Source of the DNA: Leishmania mexicana MHOM/GT/2001/U1103 | Taxonomy: Eukaryota; Euglenozoa; Kinetoplastea; Trypanosomatida; Trypanosomatidae | NCBI RefSeq assembly: GCF_000234665.1 | Contig: NC_018337.1 | Span: 644,222-708,221 of the forward strand | Direction of reading: 5' to 3' | DNA length: 64,000 nucleotides | Part shown: piece after piece, positions 1 through 10,765 of the stretch | Layout: each line of letters starts with the position of its first letter | Position numbering within the stretch: position 1 is the stretch's first letter | The notes under the pieces: generated by a model | What the model saw: only the letters and a program-made list of their open reading frames with translations | Databases searched by the model: none | What the model was told of the DNA's origin: nothing | Made by a program: the position numbers and the translations under genes

Positions 1-1833
1 ATGCGCCAGCTCAATGCTCCCTGTGAGTGGGTCGGAGTGAACTTTGGTGGACGCGTTCCACCGAGGCGGTGGCGCGTCCGCCGTTCGTTGGGGCATCTTG
101 GAGGAACATCGCCTTTCATGAGAAACGTTGCTGGAACCCGTGCAAGGGCGCGTCGACGTGGACGGGAAGGGATAAAGTCTAGCAAGAAGGGCCCGCACGC
201 TCGGCTTCTTCACCGGTCCACTTGATGGCTGGTGAGGCTCACTGGTAGCCACCTGTTTATCGACGCGCCGCGGCAGCGGAGGTTCCACATTCCACCGATC
301 CATGGGAAAAGAAGGCGTGCTGCCGTCCAGAAAGCGGCGCACTGCAGGCGAATCGCTGTCCGTTCGTTTCGCTCGAGGGGCAGCATCTAGGCCCCCTCCA
401 AGGCTGTCAAGCCAAGTGCCGCGGCGAACGCTTGCTTCACTGCTACCAAAAGACGGTATCGTCACGTGCGTCTCTGCGTCAACGAGCGGTGACGCCGGAA
501 AACGACTGGGTCGCCTCGAAGAGAGAGGCGGCGCTACGAGTGGCCACCGCTGCACTCGGCCCTGTCCACTGCAATGGCCAGCGACGCCATCTGAGACCAC
601 GGGCGCAGCTTGCAAAGGGGCGAAGGCTATCTTTGCACCCTTGTCATCCTTCTCATTATCCACGTGGTCGATGTGAGCGACCTCCCCCTGTGTCGAATAG
701 GGTGGGAAGCGCAAAACTCTCTCCACCGCCTCGCCGTGATGAAAATCTCCGGTGCGGCTGTGCCGGTTGAGGCCGACTCTGGATTCCTTGTCAAACATCG
801 TTGCAGACAACCCCGTCGTGTCCGCCATCGGTGATGGTGCATGCTTCTCTTGCATCATAGCCGCAGGCCGTTGGGGGACGTGGGAAGCGCCCCCCTGTGA
901 CGGAGGCGAGTCTTCCACGCTCCGCTTCCATTTCATAGGGGAGGCGGTCAGCTGAGCCGGCAGCGGAGAGGTCGGCGAAGCGCAGCTGAAGTGGATGCGC
1001 GCGACGGACGCACTGCGGTGCCGCTGCGGCGACGCCTCCGCCTCCTCAAGCCTGTCCGAGACGCCGGTGGAAGAGGTAGACGCAGATGAGCTCGTTTCTT
1101 CCCACATCTCTGGCACGACCGGCGAGCTGTCGAGAGCCACGCCGACTACGCGCGGGTAAGGAGAGGTGGAATCATGTCCTACGCCGCCGCTGTCGCACAT
1201 GGCCGGTTCGGTCTCCACTTGTGGCAACGCACCGTTGCCGTCCTCATCTGTCATGGCCAGCAAATCCTCGATGTACGAACGCGCCGGAGCCTGGCTGCGA
1301 GAAAAAATCTCTGATACCTCAGAGGACGACAGCGAGGGGGACTCCAGGCCTGCGCGGGTGTCAGCCGCGCTTTTCAGCTCCGCTTGCTCGCTTTTTCTCG
1401 GGCCGCCACCCGCATACGGCGCAGGTCGGTGCGGTGACGGAGAGGAGCCGAGGTAAAAGTCTATAATGCCGCGAAGCGGAGAAGGTGACGCAGGCGGTGG
1501 AGAGGACACTCTAGTCGATGTGCTGAGGAGCTGCGTACCTGAGGCAGGGGAAGAGGCGGTATTGTTCGCCTGCGAGGAATGCTTCGCGTCCTTCGTCGTC
1601 GGCGCCACCGAGCGAGCAAACGTCTTGCGGATCGGGTGAACGCGATGATGCTTTGCGCCAGAGACCGGCGAGGGCGAAGCAGAGGCGGATTCGCTTCCCC
1701 AAGTAACGGGCGCCGGCGAGACTTCTACCTCCGAATACGTGGATGCCGTTGTTTCCATGGTATGTGCTTGGTTCGCCTCTTCGAGGACTATAACCGGAGC
1801 CTTGCGCACCGGGGTAGCTCGAAGGGGCAGCAT
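1..1833 (-). CDS. Large Ser/Pro/Ala-rich protein, 3' end outside window
   Basis: Reading the minus strand from an ATG at 1833 gives an open frame of 611 codons with no stop before the left edge, so the C-terminus is missing. An in-frame stop near 1884 bounds it upstream. A second ATG at 1758 is an equally possible start. The product is low-complexity, rich in Ser, Pro, Ala and Arg, with many SP/TP and RxxS-like sites and only short ordered-looking stretches, for example SYIEDLLAMTDEDG near residue 190. I see no TM segment, signal peptide or known domain. Such long disordered proteins are common in Leishmania and are usually annotated hypothetical. The uninterrupted frame in GC-rich DNA is the main evidence. 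It is the last gene of the unit inside this window. Confidence 0.72.
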   Translation of the reverse strand, partial: MLPLRATPVRKAPVIVLEEANQAHTMETTASTYSEVEVSPAPVTWGSESASASPSPVSGAKHHRVHPIRKTFARSVAPTTKDAKHSSQANNTASSPASGTQLLSTSTRVSSPPPASPSPLRGIIDFYLGSSPSPHRPAPYAGGGPRKSEQAELKSAADTRAGLESPSLSSSEVSEIFSRSQAPARSYIEDLLAMTDEDGNGALPQVETEPAMCDSGGVGHDSTSPYPRVVGVALDSSPVVPEMWEETSSSASTSSTGVSDRLEEAEASPQRHRSASVARIHFSCASPTSPLPAQLTASPMKWKRSVEDSPPSQGGASHVPQRPAAMMQEKHAPSPMADTTGLSATMFDKESRVGLNRHSRTGDFHHGEAVERVLRFPPYSTQGEVAHIDHVDNEKDDKGAKIAFAPLQAAPVVSDGVAGHCSGQGRVQRWPLVAPPLSSRRPSRFPASPLVDAETHVTIPSFGSSEASVRRGTWLDSLGGGLDAAPRAKRTDSDSPAVRRFLDGSTPSFPMDRWNVEPPLPRRVDKQVATSEPHQPSSGPVKKPSVRALLARLYPFPSTSTRPCTGSSNVSHERRCSSKMPQRTADAPPPRWNASTKVHSDPLTGSIELAH

Positions 1834-3910
1834 TTTCGTTTCGCGTTTCCGCCCTTTTGCCCTGTCGGTCCACTTGTGGTTTCACTGTGCAAAGGGAAAA
1901 GAACGATGGCGCTGTGATGGGCGTGCGACCTCTCTCTCTGACCAGAGGGTAGCCGATGCACAATCGGAGTCTAATGGGCAACAATGTCTATGCAGCTTGT
2001 ACGCGTGTATATATGAAGGGACGGTTGGTGTGTGCGTGTCTATGCTTCTGGTATGTGTGCGCTGGCGCGGTGGCACGGGCGGCCGCCGATGCGAAGAGAA
2101 CAAAATAAAACACCGCCTCTCCTTCATGAATGTTTTCGTAGGCGCGTGCGCACACATCAACCAAACGCGCTGTCGCGTTCAGCCCTTTCACCGGTCGCTT
2201 TCTTTGATCGTACGCCCGGGCCCACTCGGCTGTGCAGACGGCGCGGCGGCCGATCAGCGCTCGAGCAGGTAACGGGACACACTCAGCTCGATCGAAGGAG
2301 GCGCCGGCAGCGCGGAAAAGACGAAGAAAAAAAGAAAATGGACCACAAAGGAGGCTACCGTGACGGAGGCGTGTGTCACTGGAGAGGCGCGACTGTTGAG
2401 GTATCACGAATCAAGAACCACGGCGAACATTTTCGTGAGCCAGTTACCGAGTAGAGCTTGAGCCAGCATCTTCTTCTTTCTTGTGGCGAGGCAGTGAGAG
2501 GGTTGCTGTGTAGAGTGAACGCACGGGCGTACATGTCCACAGACGGTACACTGTCTGCGCTTGCATCAGCCGCGGCACGGCACGCAGCCCTCCAGCTGAT
2601 GCGCTCCATTACCTTTCCTGTCACGAAGATGGGTGAAACGAAGGAAGAGGTGATGGAGACAGAAAACGTAACGACGACGAAAGTGCCTTCCACCTTTTTA
2701 TTTGGGGAGAGCGGGGTGGGGGGTGGGGAAGGACGCATTCTTTTGCCACTTGTCAGTTGTTTTGTTTACGTCTTCGATGTTCATGCAGTCTGACACTCAC
2801 GCCGGCGGATAACACGGAACAAACGAACGCACACGAACAAAAAACAAGAACCACCGCTGCACACGCACAGACAAATTGCCTCAGGCACGTGCCCACCGAG
2901 AATCTTTTGGGGCACAACAAAGCGACAAGACGCGCAGGACAACATGATTAAGGCGCTCCTTGTTCACAAATACGAAGCTAAGCAAAACCTCCCCCATGAA
3001 ACACGCACACACACAGACACAGACACACACACACGGACGCACCAAAACGAAAGGGAGTAACACACAGCACTAACGCTGACTTGTCTCCGGTCACTGGACC
3101 ACACATCGAGGTCCGCCCCGCCTCCCTACTGGCCCTTTGTGATAGGGTATCAGCCAAAGGAAACAAGCAGCAAGGGCAGGTGCGAGTAAAAAGAGTGAAG
3201 AAAGGGAGGAAACGTTGCCCACGTGCGCGCAAACACCATCGGATGCCATCATAGCCGCGGCACACACTAGGCTCTGTCGCCTGAAACGCAGAGCATGAGA
3301 CGATGATATCGACCAGTTGCTGCATCTCTACCACACAATGTGTGTGTCTGTGTGCCAGCCACACAAGTACAACCTCAGAAAATAAAATAAAAACGGACGA
3401 AAGCTCTGGCGCTAACACACACAATGTTCATGTCTGCGAGCACGATAGGTGGTTGCTTGTTCTCATCCTTTATCATATGTTGGCCACACTGGGAAGCCCG
3501 TCGCTCACGCGCCTTCTCAGAGGCGATTCGCCTTTTTCTCCACCCGTTTCGCTGTGGTGGTCATCGGCTTCCGGCTATACACCTCCGCGCACAACCACAG
3601 CTGCTGCCAACGACCGCTGACGCTCTCCATCTACCTCCCGGCCGCGACACTACAGTGGGGACGAGCACTCGGCACACCTGAACATCGTACCGGCGCTCCT
3701 CATGCACCTCTTCCGTCGCCCCCCCCAACAGCTAGATAATAGCACGACGATGGCACACTTACAGAGACCCACAGAGGCGCGGGGTGTGCATTCAGGAGAA
3801 TGAGCGGCAGCCTCATCAACGTGCTTGGGCGGGTCTTTTTTTTGTTTCTTGCAGTTAGGAGAGCTGAGCCAGCGACGGCGATCCTGCCTTCGCGTGTGGT
3901 GCTGCTTGCC
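1834..3910. other. Intergenic spacer, no gene seen
   Basis: About 2.1 kb holding the 3' UTR of the gene ending at 3911 and the 5' UTR of the gene starting at 1833. It contains a short CA/GA microsatellite at about 3003-3038 and purine-rich stretches (polypyrimidine on the transcribed-sense minus strand), for example around 2310-2345. Small open frames on both strands look random. No RNA gene recognised. Confidence 0.6.
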
Positions 3911-4969
3911 TTAGGCGGTGATCTTGCAGTTTTCCACCTTCTCACCGTCCGTGCAGATGCCCAGCAGACGCGACGTGTTCACGTTTTTGCCCTTGAACCA
4001 GTACTTGATGGTGTTGGCTAGATCGGCCGTATTGGCGTCCTTGGCGATGTCGCTCAGTTGCACGAGCTCGCCCTTCGTGTACACCACCACGAGCAGCGGG
4101 GCGGCCATCTCCGCGTTGGCACCGTCGCTCGTGACGACCATGAGCCAGTTCTCCGCCTCCTTACTGGTGCGCGTAGAAAGAGCCAAGGCGATACGGCCCA
4201 CCGCGGAGTCGAGCAGGTTCACCTCGCTGCGTTCCTGCACCGCCAGCTCCGTGTTGTTCACCTCCGCCTCGGCGAGTTTGTCCAACTGGAAGTACAAGGC
4301 ATCGGCGGATTGGTTTACCATTTTCTCAAAGCCGAGCAGGATCTCGTCGTTGTACAGCTGCGCGCAATCATCGCATGTGATGTACTTGCGGAAGGCGTTG
4401 CAGTACGCCGACTCCTTCGTTTCCGGGCACATCAGGCCCGAGCACTCCGTGTCAAGCAGACCCACTTGCGGGCATGGACTCGTGCCCGCCACCCCCAAAG
4501 ACCAGTACGCGGACGGTGCAGCCACAATCGTGTTCTTTTCCTGCGACTTTAGCCAGCCAAGGATCGACATGGTGTTGGCCAGCGTGTCGGCGTTGCTCGT
4601 AGAGGATCCGGTGAGGAGATTGACCAGCGGGTTCGCCGTGTTGCTGGCAGCGATCGATGCAAACTGCCCACCCGCTTTGGAGAGAAGGCGCATGAAAGGG
4701 GACTTGTTGCTCCTCATGGCACGGCCCACCGACATGGGCGACAGCCCGCTCGCAACAATGATTACCATCCTCGGCTTCCTAGCATCGCCGACAGTTTTGC
4801 GGGCCGTGTTGGAGACGACAGCCAGGCACGCCAAGAGAAGAAAGACTACGGCGGTGACAAGCACGGTACGGCGCAGAGCCCTGGCGTGCAGGGCCTCCTT
4901 CACCTCAGCATTGGTGTGCGTGCCAGGTTCCTTCGGCGGCGGCGGCACCTTCTTTGGAAGCGACGGCAT
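3911..4969 (-). CDS. Single-pass membrane protein, alkaline-phosphatase-superfamily-like ectodomain
   Basis: 352 aa from the ATG at 4969. The frame stays open to 5134, but that 55-residue extension is not protein-like, so the MPSLPKK start is preferred. A Pro/Lys-rich cytosolic head (1-32) precedes one hydrophobic segment at about 35-53 with no cleavable signal: a type II signal anchor. The ectodomain begins with the strand RMVIIVASGLSP (67-78), followed by LLTGSSTSNADT (118-129) and NWLMVVTSDGANAE (274-287). This order resembles the alkaline phosphatase/NPP/sulfatase fold: first metal strand, nucleophile region, then a late SDHG-like motif. The first metal aspartate is replaced (VASG) and the late His is missing (SDGA), so catalysis is doubtful. 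It is Cys-rich at 166-202, with N-glycosylation sequons at 219 and 239. The fold is inferred by eye; a conserved membrane protein of unknown function is the safe reading. Confidence 0.75.
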   Translation of the reverse strand: MPSLPKKVPPPPKEPGTHTNAEVKEALHARALRRTVLVTAVVFLLLACLAVVSNTARKTVGDARKPRMVIIVASGLSPMSVGRAMRSNKSPFMRLLSKAGGQFASIAASNTANPLVNLLTGSSTSNADTLANTMSILGWLKSQEKNTIVAAPSAYWSLGVAGTSPCPQVGLLDTECSGLMCPETKESAYCNAFRKYITCDDCAQLYNDEILLGFEKMVNQSADALYFQLDKLAEAEVNNTELAVQERSEVNLLDSAVGRIALALSTRTSKEAENWLMVVTSDGANAEMAAPLLVVVYTKGELVQLSDIAKDANTADLANTIKYWFKGKNVNTSRLLGICTDGEKVENCKITA

Positions 4970-6550
4970 CTGCTTTTTTCTTCTCCCTTGGATGGAGCAG
5001 GTGAGGGTAGCACTACGAGTCTGTGAAGGTGCCCGACGGTCCTCGGGTGTCTCTACTGGCTTACGTGGTCGATAGGGCGAAAGCACCGTGCGCGTGTGTG
5101 AGAGAGAAGCGTATGGCACAGACTTTCCGGACAACGAAAGACGTCGATGGGCACAGAGTCTGCCGTCCGAGCCCGATGCCCGCTTATGGAGAACCGAAAA
5201 CGATAACGAAATAGCAAAGGACAGTGTGTGTGTGCTGAGGACGAGGCCCTACGACAGAACCTGACCGTCCGAGAAATACACTGCACGGCACTCGACAGAA
5301 GAAGGCAATGGAAGCGCACACAAACAGAATGTGAAGGGGTGAGGTGTGGAAGGGAGGAGGACGCGGTGTACTCAAGCGCCACTCTCTAATAAACAGGATG
5401 GTATGCACGCCGGTATCGGTACTAACGCGAACACAAGCTCATGCAGCAAAGAAGAGGAGAATACGGTACTTACACGCGCGAAGGACGAAAACAGACAACA
5501 CCCAGGGAGCCGACAAACACAGAGGTGGGAGGTGGGGGGGGGGCAGAGAGAGAGAACGAGAGGATTATCCTTTACTAGAGATGTGCAACCGCCGCTTGCC
5601 AGGAGCCCGCAGGTGCGCACAAGGACAACAACAAAAGGGAAAGGGGCGCCGAGGTGGTGGTGATCGAGTGGGGGTCGATGCCTTCGAGAGGAAGTAGATG
5701 AGCCTTGTCGCGCGCGCACACAGGTGAGCGGGGAAAGATAGAATTCAGCAATAATCTCGGGCAAAGCCCACACTAAAACGATGCGATGAGGAGCGAACCA
5801 GCTACCCTCTGCATGCCGCTTGTGTTTTCGGGGTTCCAGGCAGCAAGGCCGAGGAGCGCGTCCGTTCATACACGAGGGGGTGAGGGACGGAGTCATGACG
5901 ATGAGGACAAGGGAAGAAAAGGAGCGACACACAACGGAAAAGGTGAAAGGAAGGAGTTGTGCAGAGGAGCGGAGGGGAGAGGGTGTAGCCGAAATCGTGC
6001 AGCTTCCTCTCCAGTGGAAAGAAGGCGTTTCAAAGGCCATCCTTTTCTGTTTGTCAAGCGCAATGAGGAAGTCTCGTTAGAGAAGAATCCGGTCGTTGCG
6101 TGCGCTGCCAACGTGTGCCAAAGTGCGTTCCATGGAGAGTTTCCGGTGATCTTCTCGAATTCCATTTTTGTTTTGGTATCTCTCCCGATGCCACTCGTGT
6201 AGAGCAGTTACGAGTACGTACGTGACCTCTGCTGCACAGCCGCGTACTGACGGGTTCGCCTGCGCTCATCCCTCCCTCCGCGCAAACAAAGGGCAAGCCA
6301 AGCAAACGACGAGGACGCGCATGAAACTGTTTGGAGCGAGGTGGAGCATTACCAACGGCCAGATGAACAAGAGGCACACGTTTTTCAGCACAAAGACGAA
6401 AAGGAAGAGCCCACCTAAGCCCGCCGGGAAGAGGCCTTTGAGAAGAGGAAAAGGGCAGGTGATGCACAGTTGCTCCATCATGAGAAGGGCAAGTCAGCCA
6501 CCTGCCTCAGTGCTGTGCGCGGTGATTGTCCCTCTTGCTGAGCCCCACCA

Positions 6551-7757
6551 TCATTCGCTGTCGACGGACTCATTTTCAGAGTGGCGACGCCCTGGGGGCT
6601 CAGCCAGAGGAGACAATGGTAGTCTGAGAACTCGATAAAGTGTTCGCACGACGTCGGAGCAGTGGTAGCTGTGGCGCACATGACTTCCGCACTGCCTCAG
6701 AAAGGGCATGCCAGGCAAAATGCACTGCGCTGAGCCGGCTCGAAGAGGCACGCCAGCAGCGCTGGCTTGGAAAGCGAAAAACACAAGACCGTCGCGACAT
6801 GGACAGCCGCAGATGCTGCCGCTCGACCGCTGGACGCGGGATAGGGCGTTTTCACCTGGCATGGTCAAAAGACGTTGCGCAATTCCAGCGCCCCAAATGC
6901 GCTGCCCCTGACATTCGGCGCTATATGGAAAGGTGAGGTCAAGGTTACCGCCGCTGCTCGGCAGCGCTAGCGGATTTAGCGCAACGCCACCCATGATCGA
7001 GTCAAATTCCACTGGCAGGAGGAACCCCACACTGTAGCACACCATGATCATCTGCCTAGAAGAATCCTGAAGCTGTTCGCCTCGTGCAGCACAAGCGATG
7101 CGGTGGAACGGCTCGACAGAGCTGAGCGTTAGCGGACGCTCTGTGATCGAGAAGCTCTCAAACGGCGCGCGACAGAAAACACCATGTCAATTAAAAGTCC
7201 CCACGACACAGCGTCCCCCACAACGCCGCTCACGGCTGCGAGGGACTGCTCAATGGCCGCCGACTTCTTCCCCGCGTCTCCCGGAGGGCGCCAAGGACGC
7301 TCCTGCACGCCGTCCACTATTGCCGTTGCTTTCGTCTCCACCGGCGATCGAAGTGGAAGAGACACAAGGCTGCGCGAACCAGGAAAACACGTACCTTGAC
7401 CACATAGCGAGACGCAGCCCCTTTCACTAGGCGCGCGGCGCATACGGTGGCGAGAGAGCCGAAAAGTTGTTCGTGGACCCCGTCACTCGCGCACCTTCGG
7501 CAAACACTCTTGTTAGAGTCCCTTGAAGATTCACACGCGTGAGCAGGATCACTCCGCTGCGCCGTGCGCGTTACGACTGGATGGGTGGACTCCGGTCCCC
7601 GTCCGAGGTGAGAGCCACCAGCGTCACGATAGCCAAATGAATAGCAGAGGAGAGCGCCAAAAGAGCAAGGCTTCACACGGACTGCATTTTCGACGCCGGA
7701 GAAAAATGTGCGTAGGTACGTTGCCAACTGCGTGGTGGCCGTCGAGTCCGTCTGCAA
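6551..7757 (-). pseudogene. Decayed coding region of unknown family, frameshifted
   Basis: Three protein-like open stretches follow each other on the minus strand in three different frames: 7757 to about 7330 (contains EQLFGSLATVCAARLVKGAA), about 7370 to 7129 (contains SLAAVSGVVGDAVSWGLLID), and about 7185 to 6551 (contains PFESFSITERPLTLSS and VGFLLPVEFDSIMGGVALN). The overlapping hand-overs and the protein-like composition in a spacer that is otherwise simple sequence suggest a gene broken by at least two frameshifts. I do not recognise the family. Alternatively, these are chance open frames in a long 3' UTR. Confidence 0.4.
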
Positions 7758-9235
7758 ATGTGTTGCATTAGAGCAGAAGGATTTCTGTTTAGCGCGGTGC
7801 GTGTGTTGCGTACCACCTCTTGTGCTTCCTCATCCTCCAGTTGTGTCCATACAAGAAAAGGCGAGCAGGACCCAGATCACCGTCGATCGCGTGCGTACAC
7901 GAGGTTCAGGCAAGAGGAAAGGTAAGGAGGAAGAGTGATCGACTAGCATGGGGGATCGGTATGTAGGTCATGCAATGCAAGAAAAGGCACCCTCGAGTGT
8001 CCCGAACGCGCGACACCATGCGCCATAATCGAAAGAGCCCATCCACGCACACGCGCGTAGCCAAGCAAGGCACAGCAGAAAACGGCTAGGCTTGCTTTCA
8101 AACGGCACCTGCGGCGCCTAGATGAGCTCGACGACTAAGGCGCCCCAGGTGCTCCTTTCACTTGGCGCTAGCGGGTAATACACAGTGCACCAGGAGGCGG
8201 AGACCGCTGTGCGAGTGCTCAAGAAGGAAGACCATAGCGGTGGTACGTGACGGTCAATCCTCGTTTGACGTCTCGACGTACGCGACCGAGTTCTCCTTTC
8301 GGATCCATTTTGAATGCTTAGGCGGTAATTCTTTTCGCGGTGCCCCCCCTTCTCCCTCCACCTTCCCTCTCACTCCCCCCAAAAAAACAAAGAAAAGGCT
8401 CAAGATACGTCTGTCAGCCAGCAAAGCGAATGCGAAATAGGCGCATGCAGGCAGGCAAGGGGGAGAGCTCACTAATGGAGCGGTCTACGAGGAGGAGGGG
8501 GAGGCCACATGAACAGAACAAATGCAGGGAAAAAGACACGCTTCAGGCAACCACGAAACAACAGACACCAATAAAAGAGAGGGGGAGAAGCAGAATAATG
8601 AAATATGTGCAAGGGGCAAGAGAGGGAGGGGAGAGGGGGTCGCCAGAGGTTGGGTGATGAAGCAAAGGGAGATCTTTTTGTCACGTCTTCGCACCACCTT
8701 TACACCCCGACGCGCTCTCCACTCGCGCAAGGCCACATTACCAGAAAAAAAAGCTGTGCGTACAAATGCAAGCGACGGAGGCGTGTAAAATGCCGGGGTG
8801 CGTGTGTGTATGTATGTGTAGACATTCTTGGTCTTCTGTCACCGTCGTTTGTTTGCTTAGGTTGCCGCTGTTTTACCTGTCTGCCTCCTTTTCGAACAGT
8901 GCGCAGGCATGCGAGTGCGTGTGCCGGTGCACTTGTTTTCCGAGTGAAGCAGGCGGTCGCAGTACGTGGCTGCTCGTGTACGGCAAGGGTACACAAGAGG
9001 CTATGAAGCAGTCGCGCTGTAATCCGTATGAGCACGTTCGACAAGGACACACGCATACGCCTGCAGACACAGACAGTCACAGAGATGCAGAAAAAAAGTA
9101 AAATGATGGGGAGAAAAAAAAATAGATCAAGAGGAGCATTCGAAGGACAAACTGTTGTTTTCTTATCTTCGTTTTTGCTTGAAACGTGCCCATTCGACTG
9201 TAGAGCATAAGCTCACCTCTGATCTACCCGTCCCC

Positions 9236-9668
9236 AGTCGCGAACCACAATCGAGTGATGCCAAGCAGTGCTTGCAAAGCCTTACAGCCATGTGCCAAAT
9301 ACCGCCAGCTGAACGCGGCCTCTGGATCACGCTCTACTCACCACCCGCGCTCCGCAGGTCACCTCAAAGCCGTTCCCAGCACGCCGGTCGCCACCCGGTG
9401 CAGCTCCCTCGGGGTGGCACTCAGGGTCGCCATCGGTAGGCAGTGTGAGGGCGGTGTGGGATACACTCGAGTTGCATTGGCACTTCGTCTACCATATAGG
9501 TGGCACCAGGGCGTGCGCTGTCGTAGAACGCTCCGACGCATCGTTGTCCAGGAGCTGAGCGCCCACGTCAGTAGTGATACATCTCTCCTGCCTCCTCCTA
9601 TGTCGTAGGCACTGGACCCTGTGATACCACGCACTGAGACATGTGTGCCCCCTCCCTTCCCCACCGCC
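9236..9668 (+). mobile_element. Degenerate SIDER-like retroposon remnant, plus orientation
   Basis: Several blocks match, in the same order, the minus-strand reading of the element at 50940-51520: a block around CCGGTCGCCACCCGGTGCA (9387), GGTAGGCAGTGTGAGG (9435) followed by ATACACTCGAGTTGC (9461), GCACTGGACCCTGTGATACC (9609) and GCCCCCTCCC (9649). Length (over 400 bp), GC-rich composition, position in a presumed 3' UTR and degeneracy fit the SIDER family known from Leishmania 3' UTRs. The name rests on recall, but the pairwise similarity is visible. It lies antisense to the surrounding gene direction. Confidence 0.6.
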
Positions 9669-10765
9669 ATCCGGGTTCACATATGTAACACAAGTCAGCA
9701 ACGGCAGCAACAAGAAAAGAAAAGCTGCTCAGCTACGCACCCATGCAAAGGAAAATAAATTGAGACGAAGATGACGCGCACACGGAGATCGTAATTACAC
9801 GCAACAACAACAAAAGAAAGAGCAGCCGATAGCACCCACATAAATGGTTCATCGTGGCGTACGTGGGGAAGGTTCGAGGGTAGAAAGGCAAACACGCCCA
9901 CCAAAAACAACAACAACAGAGGCGGCGACAATGGAGGGGGAGGAGGATTTCGAACCGAAAAACAAAGAGAGAACTCCGAAAACGAAAAAACAACACCAAA
10001 AAAGAAAACGCTAAGCCCGTACATGTACGTATGTAGATGCATACACGAATATCCACAAAGAGTTTGCCCACCTCACACCCTCAAGTATTACAGTTGCCAC
10101 TGGCAAACATGACATTGCTCAACCACGCGCACTCCAAGTTCGAATCGAAGCGGATATGGGAAGATCAGTGTGGAAAAACTGCAGATAAGTAAGGTAGGCT
10201 GTTAGGCCAGAGAGAGAGAAAAAAACCCCACGCGGGCCATACAGGGATAAAGATAACAGAACGTCGCTATCAACCAGAGCTGCGTGGACGAAAACACAGA
10301 TGCACCACGAAGAACCCCCGCGTGCAACCGTACATTGGCCTCTAAAACCATAGACGCATATACGCCATGCGCGAGAAAACGAATACGAAAGACGCAGCCG
10401 ATCCTTTTTCGGTCGCCAGCCATTACCGAGAGAGATGTGACGATGTGTTACGTGTGAGACAAAAAAGGAAAAAAAAAGATGGAAGGCTTTCAGGCACCCT
10501 TCGCACCTCTTTTGGGGGAGGGGGTGGAGGGTGGAGGTGCCAAGCCTCAGTCACTACATTAGCAAATTGCTCGGTGCGCAACGTCTACTTGGGCATCGTT
10601 TTTTTTTCTTTTGCGTCAAGTGGCGCACACCGAGGATTGTGAGGCAGGCAGAATGCGCTGCTGCTTTGACTTGCCGTTGTCCGTCGACACACATCGGGGC
10701 CCATATGCAGGTGCACTCCTCGTTTCATCTGGGTATCGCTCTCTTTCCATGGCGTATTTGGGGCG

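Larger units (their letters stand above)
4970..10765. other. Long intergenic spacer with pseudogene and retroposon remnant
   Basis: 5.8 kb without an intact gene. On the minus strand it is mostly the 3' UTR of the TTC39-like gene ending at 10766, plus the 5' UTR of the 3911-4969 gene. Purine-rich stretches at 5515-5570 and 8330-8400 are candidate polypyrimidine tracts for trans-splicing. It also holds a decayed coding region (about 6551-7757) and a retroposon-like element (9236-9668), listed separately. The rest is low-complexity. Confidence 0.55.

Noticed and set aside
3918..5075. 385-codon plus-strand open frame
   Set aside because: Antisense shadow of the membrane-protein gene at 3911-4969; its translation lacks protein character and the strand opposes every other gene.
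5372..6040. 222-codon minus-strand frame
   Set aside because: Runs through the polypyrimidine leader region upstream of the 4969 start; composition is Ser/Pro/Leu/Cys from CT-rich DNA.
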